NCBI RefSeq assembly: GCF_902859855.1
Contig: NZ_CADIKH010000012.1
Coordinates: forward strand, 1-64,000
Direction of reading: 5' to 3'
Length of the DNA: 64,000 nucleotides
Source: Paraburkholderia humisilvae
GTDB taxonomy: Bacteria; Pseudomonadota; Gammaproteobacteria; Burkholderiales; Burkholderiaceae
Of this stretch, positions 62,830-64,000 are shown piece by piece. How positions within the stretch are numbered: the stretch's first letter is position 1; each line of letters begins with the position of its first letter. Under the pieces are notes generated by a model. The model was not told the DNA's origin and ran no database searches. It saw only the letters and a list, made by a program, of their open reading frames with translations. A program made the translations under genes and the position numbers.

Positions 62830-63624
62830 TCAGCTACGCCACGCCGGCGCGCGTTTCTCGAGGAACGACGCGATGCCTTCGCGCCCTTCGGCACTCGCAC
62901 GCACTTGCGCAATGCGCGCGGCGGTTGCTTCGATCAGCGGCGTATCGAGTTCGCGGCCCGCGATATCCTGCACCAGTCGCTTGCATGCGCGCACGGCGTT
63001 CGGTCCGTTCGAACAGAGGATCGCGGCGAGTTGCTGGACGGTGTCGTCGAGCTTGTCCTCGCTGACTGCTTCGCTGACAAAGCCCAGACGCAGCGCGGTC
63101 GCACAGTCGAACTGCTCGGCTGTCGCAAAGTAGCGGCGCGCGGCGCGCTCGCCGAGCGCGCGGATCACGTACGGTGCGATGGTGGCGGGAATCAGGCCGA
63201 GGCGCGCTTCGGACAGGCAGAAGTGAGCGGTATCCGCCGCGATCACGATGTCGCACGCGGAAATCAGGCCCATGCCGCCCGCGTATGCGTCGCCGTTCAC
63301 ACGGGCAATCACCGGCTTGCCGCAACGGTAGATCGACCACAGCATGTCGGCAAGGCGTAATGCGTCGGCACGATTCTCGTCGTCCGAGTAGCCTGCCATC
63401 TCTTTCATCCAGTTCAGATCCGCGCCTGCGCAGAACGCCTTGCCGTTTGCGGCCAGCGCGACAGCTCGCACGTCGTCGCGCTCGCTCAGCTCACGAAACA
63501 CCGCCGTGAGCTCGGCGATCATCGTTGCATTGAACGCATTGCGCACCTCCGGACGATTCAGCGTCACCGTCGCCACCTGGTGTGCGCATTCGACAATCAG
63601 TGTCTCGGGCTTCTGTTCAATCAT
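62830..63624 (-). CDS. liuC: Methylglutaconyl-CoA hydratase-like enzyme
   Basis: A 264-residue crotonase-fold protein with AFCAGADLNWMKEMAGYS and NGDAYAGGMGLISACDIVIA (oxyanion hole), then EARLGLIPATIAPYV. ADLNWMK is typical of 3-methylglutaconyl-CoA hydratases. It lies between liuB and liuD, fitting leucine degradation. Confidence 0.88.
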   Translation of the reverse strand: MIEQKPETLIVECAHQVATVTLNRPEVRNAFNATMIAELTAVFRELSERDDVRAVALAANGKAFCAGADLNWMKEMAGYSDDENRADALRLADMLWSIYRCGKPVIARVNGDAYAGGMGLISACDIVIAADTAHFCLSEARLGLIPATIAPYVIRALGERAARRYFATAEQFDCATALRLGFVSEAVSEDKLDDTVQQLAAILCSNGPNAVRACKRLVQDIAGRELDTPLIEATAARIAQVRASAEGREGIASFLEKRAPAWRS

Positions 63625-63679
63625 GATTCGAAACTCCTTGCACGGGCGCCGTCGCAGACTGCGCATTACATCCTGCTCA

Positions 63680-64000
63680 TTACATCCTGAACAAGCCAAA
63701 ACGCGTGTCTTCGATCGGCGCATTCATCGCGGCGGAAAGCCCCAGGCCGAGGACGTCACGCGTTTGCGCCGGGTCGATCACGCCATCGTCCCACAGCCGC
63801 GCGCTCGCGTAGTACGGGTGGCCTTGATGCTCGTATTGTGCGCGGATCGGCTGCTTGAACGCCTCTTCTTCAGCGGCGCCCCACGTGCCGCCCTTTGCTT
63901 CGATGCCGTCGCGCTTCACCGTCGCGAGCACCGACGCCGCCTGCTCGCCGCCCATCACCGAGATGCGCGCGTTCGGCCACATCCACAGGAAACGCGGCGA
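63680..64000 (-). CDS. liuB: Methylcrotonyl-CoA carboxylase beta subunit, C-terminal part
   Basis: About 106 C-terminal residues; the gene continues past the right edge. [19 protein letters not shown], then [26 protein letters not shown], is the conserved end of acyl-CoA carboxyltransferase beta subunits. In gene order it precedes liuC and liuD. Confidence 0.92.
   Translation of the reverse strand, partial: SPRFLWMWPNARISVMGGEQAASVLATVKRDGIEAKGGTWGAAEEEAFKQPIRAQYEHQGHPYYASARLWDDGVIDPAQTRDVLGLGLSAAMNAPIEDTRFGLFRM

Noticed and set aside
1..64000. CRISPR arrays, tRNA/rRNA genes, insertion sequences, prophage
   Set aside because: No regularly spaced repeats, no tRNA-like cloverleaf or rRNA sequence noticed, and no transposase or integrase among the translations.

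Overview
The window is a high-GC, gene-dense bacterial chromosome segment that looks like Burkholderiaceae, most likely Paraburkholderia or a close relative. The indications are codon usage, a DUF4148 protein, riboswitch-linked cbtBA genes, the nirBD-nasA-nasTS nitrate cluster, a non-phosphorylating L-rhamnose pathway with a RhaTPQS transporter, and leucine-degradation (liu) genes. All assignments come from reading the sequence and translations; no database search was run. I saw no tRNA, rRNA, CRISPR array, insertion sequence or phage gene.

Layout. 0-5 kb: an AEC permease (partial) divergent from a LysR regulator, a cobalamin-riboswitch-controlled cbtB-cbtA pair, a histidine phosphatase, and a DLH-like/SnoaL fusion that appears to have lost its catalytic triad. 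5-12.7 kb: assimilatory nitrate/nitrite reduction, nirB-nirD-nasA-nasT-nasS, behind a candidate NtrC site, a candidate sigma-54 promoter and a leader with a hexaloop hairpin of the type bound by ANTAR antiterminators such as NasT. 12.7-15.4 kb: a sugar-acid dehydratase pair (DapA-like and IlvD/EDD, arabinonate type).

15.5-22.5 kb holds the most unusual locus. Two tiny tandem genes at 21.3-21.5 kb encode related peptides with double-glycine leaders and Ser/Ala/Val-rich cores. They head an apparent operon with an LpxL-like acyltransferase, an HlyD adaptor, a C39-peptidase ABC exporter and a TolC-type outer-membrane protein. An RcsB-like response regulator diverges from it. This looks like an export system for small ribosomal peptides that I cannot match to a described family.

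22.5-33 kb is an L-rhamnose module: operon 1 (rhaM, lactonase, rhaT, rhaP, rhaQ, rhaS) and operon 2 (keto-deoxyrhamnonate dehydrogenase, rhamnonate dehydratase, rhamnose dehydrogenase), with a LysR gene between them. The two operon promoters share a near-identical -35/-10 layout and a GAT-N11-ATC operator centred near -63, so one LysR protein probably controls both. The final diketo-acid hydrolase is not in the window.

33-64 kb is mixed. It contains a deletion scar joining fragments of a LysR gene and a serine-hydrolase gene, an SDR, a DnaJ-type protein, an ankyrin protein, a MurR/RpiR regulator with a class III aminotransferase, a DUF6765 protein, hydrolases, AtoE- and DAACS-type transporters, an Asp/Glu racemase, a ferritin-like protein, an amidase, two tandem CDP-diacylglycerol pyrophosphatase paralogues, an orphan fimbrial adhesin, a GntR-controlled catabolic operon (enoyl-CoA hydratase, MFS, aldehyde dehydrogenase), and liuB (partial)-liuC-liuD at the right edge.
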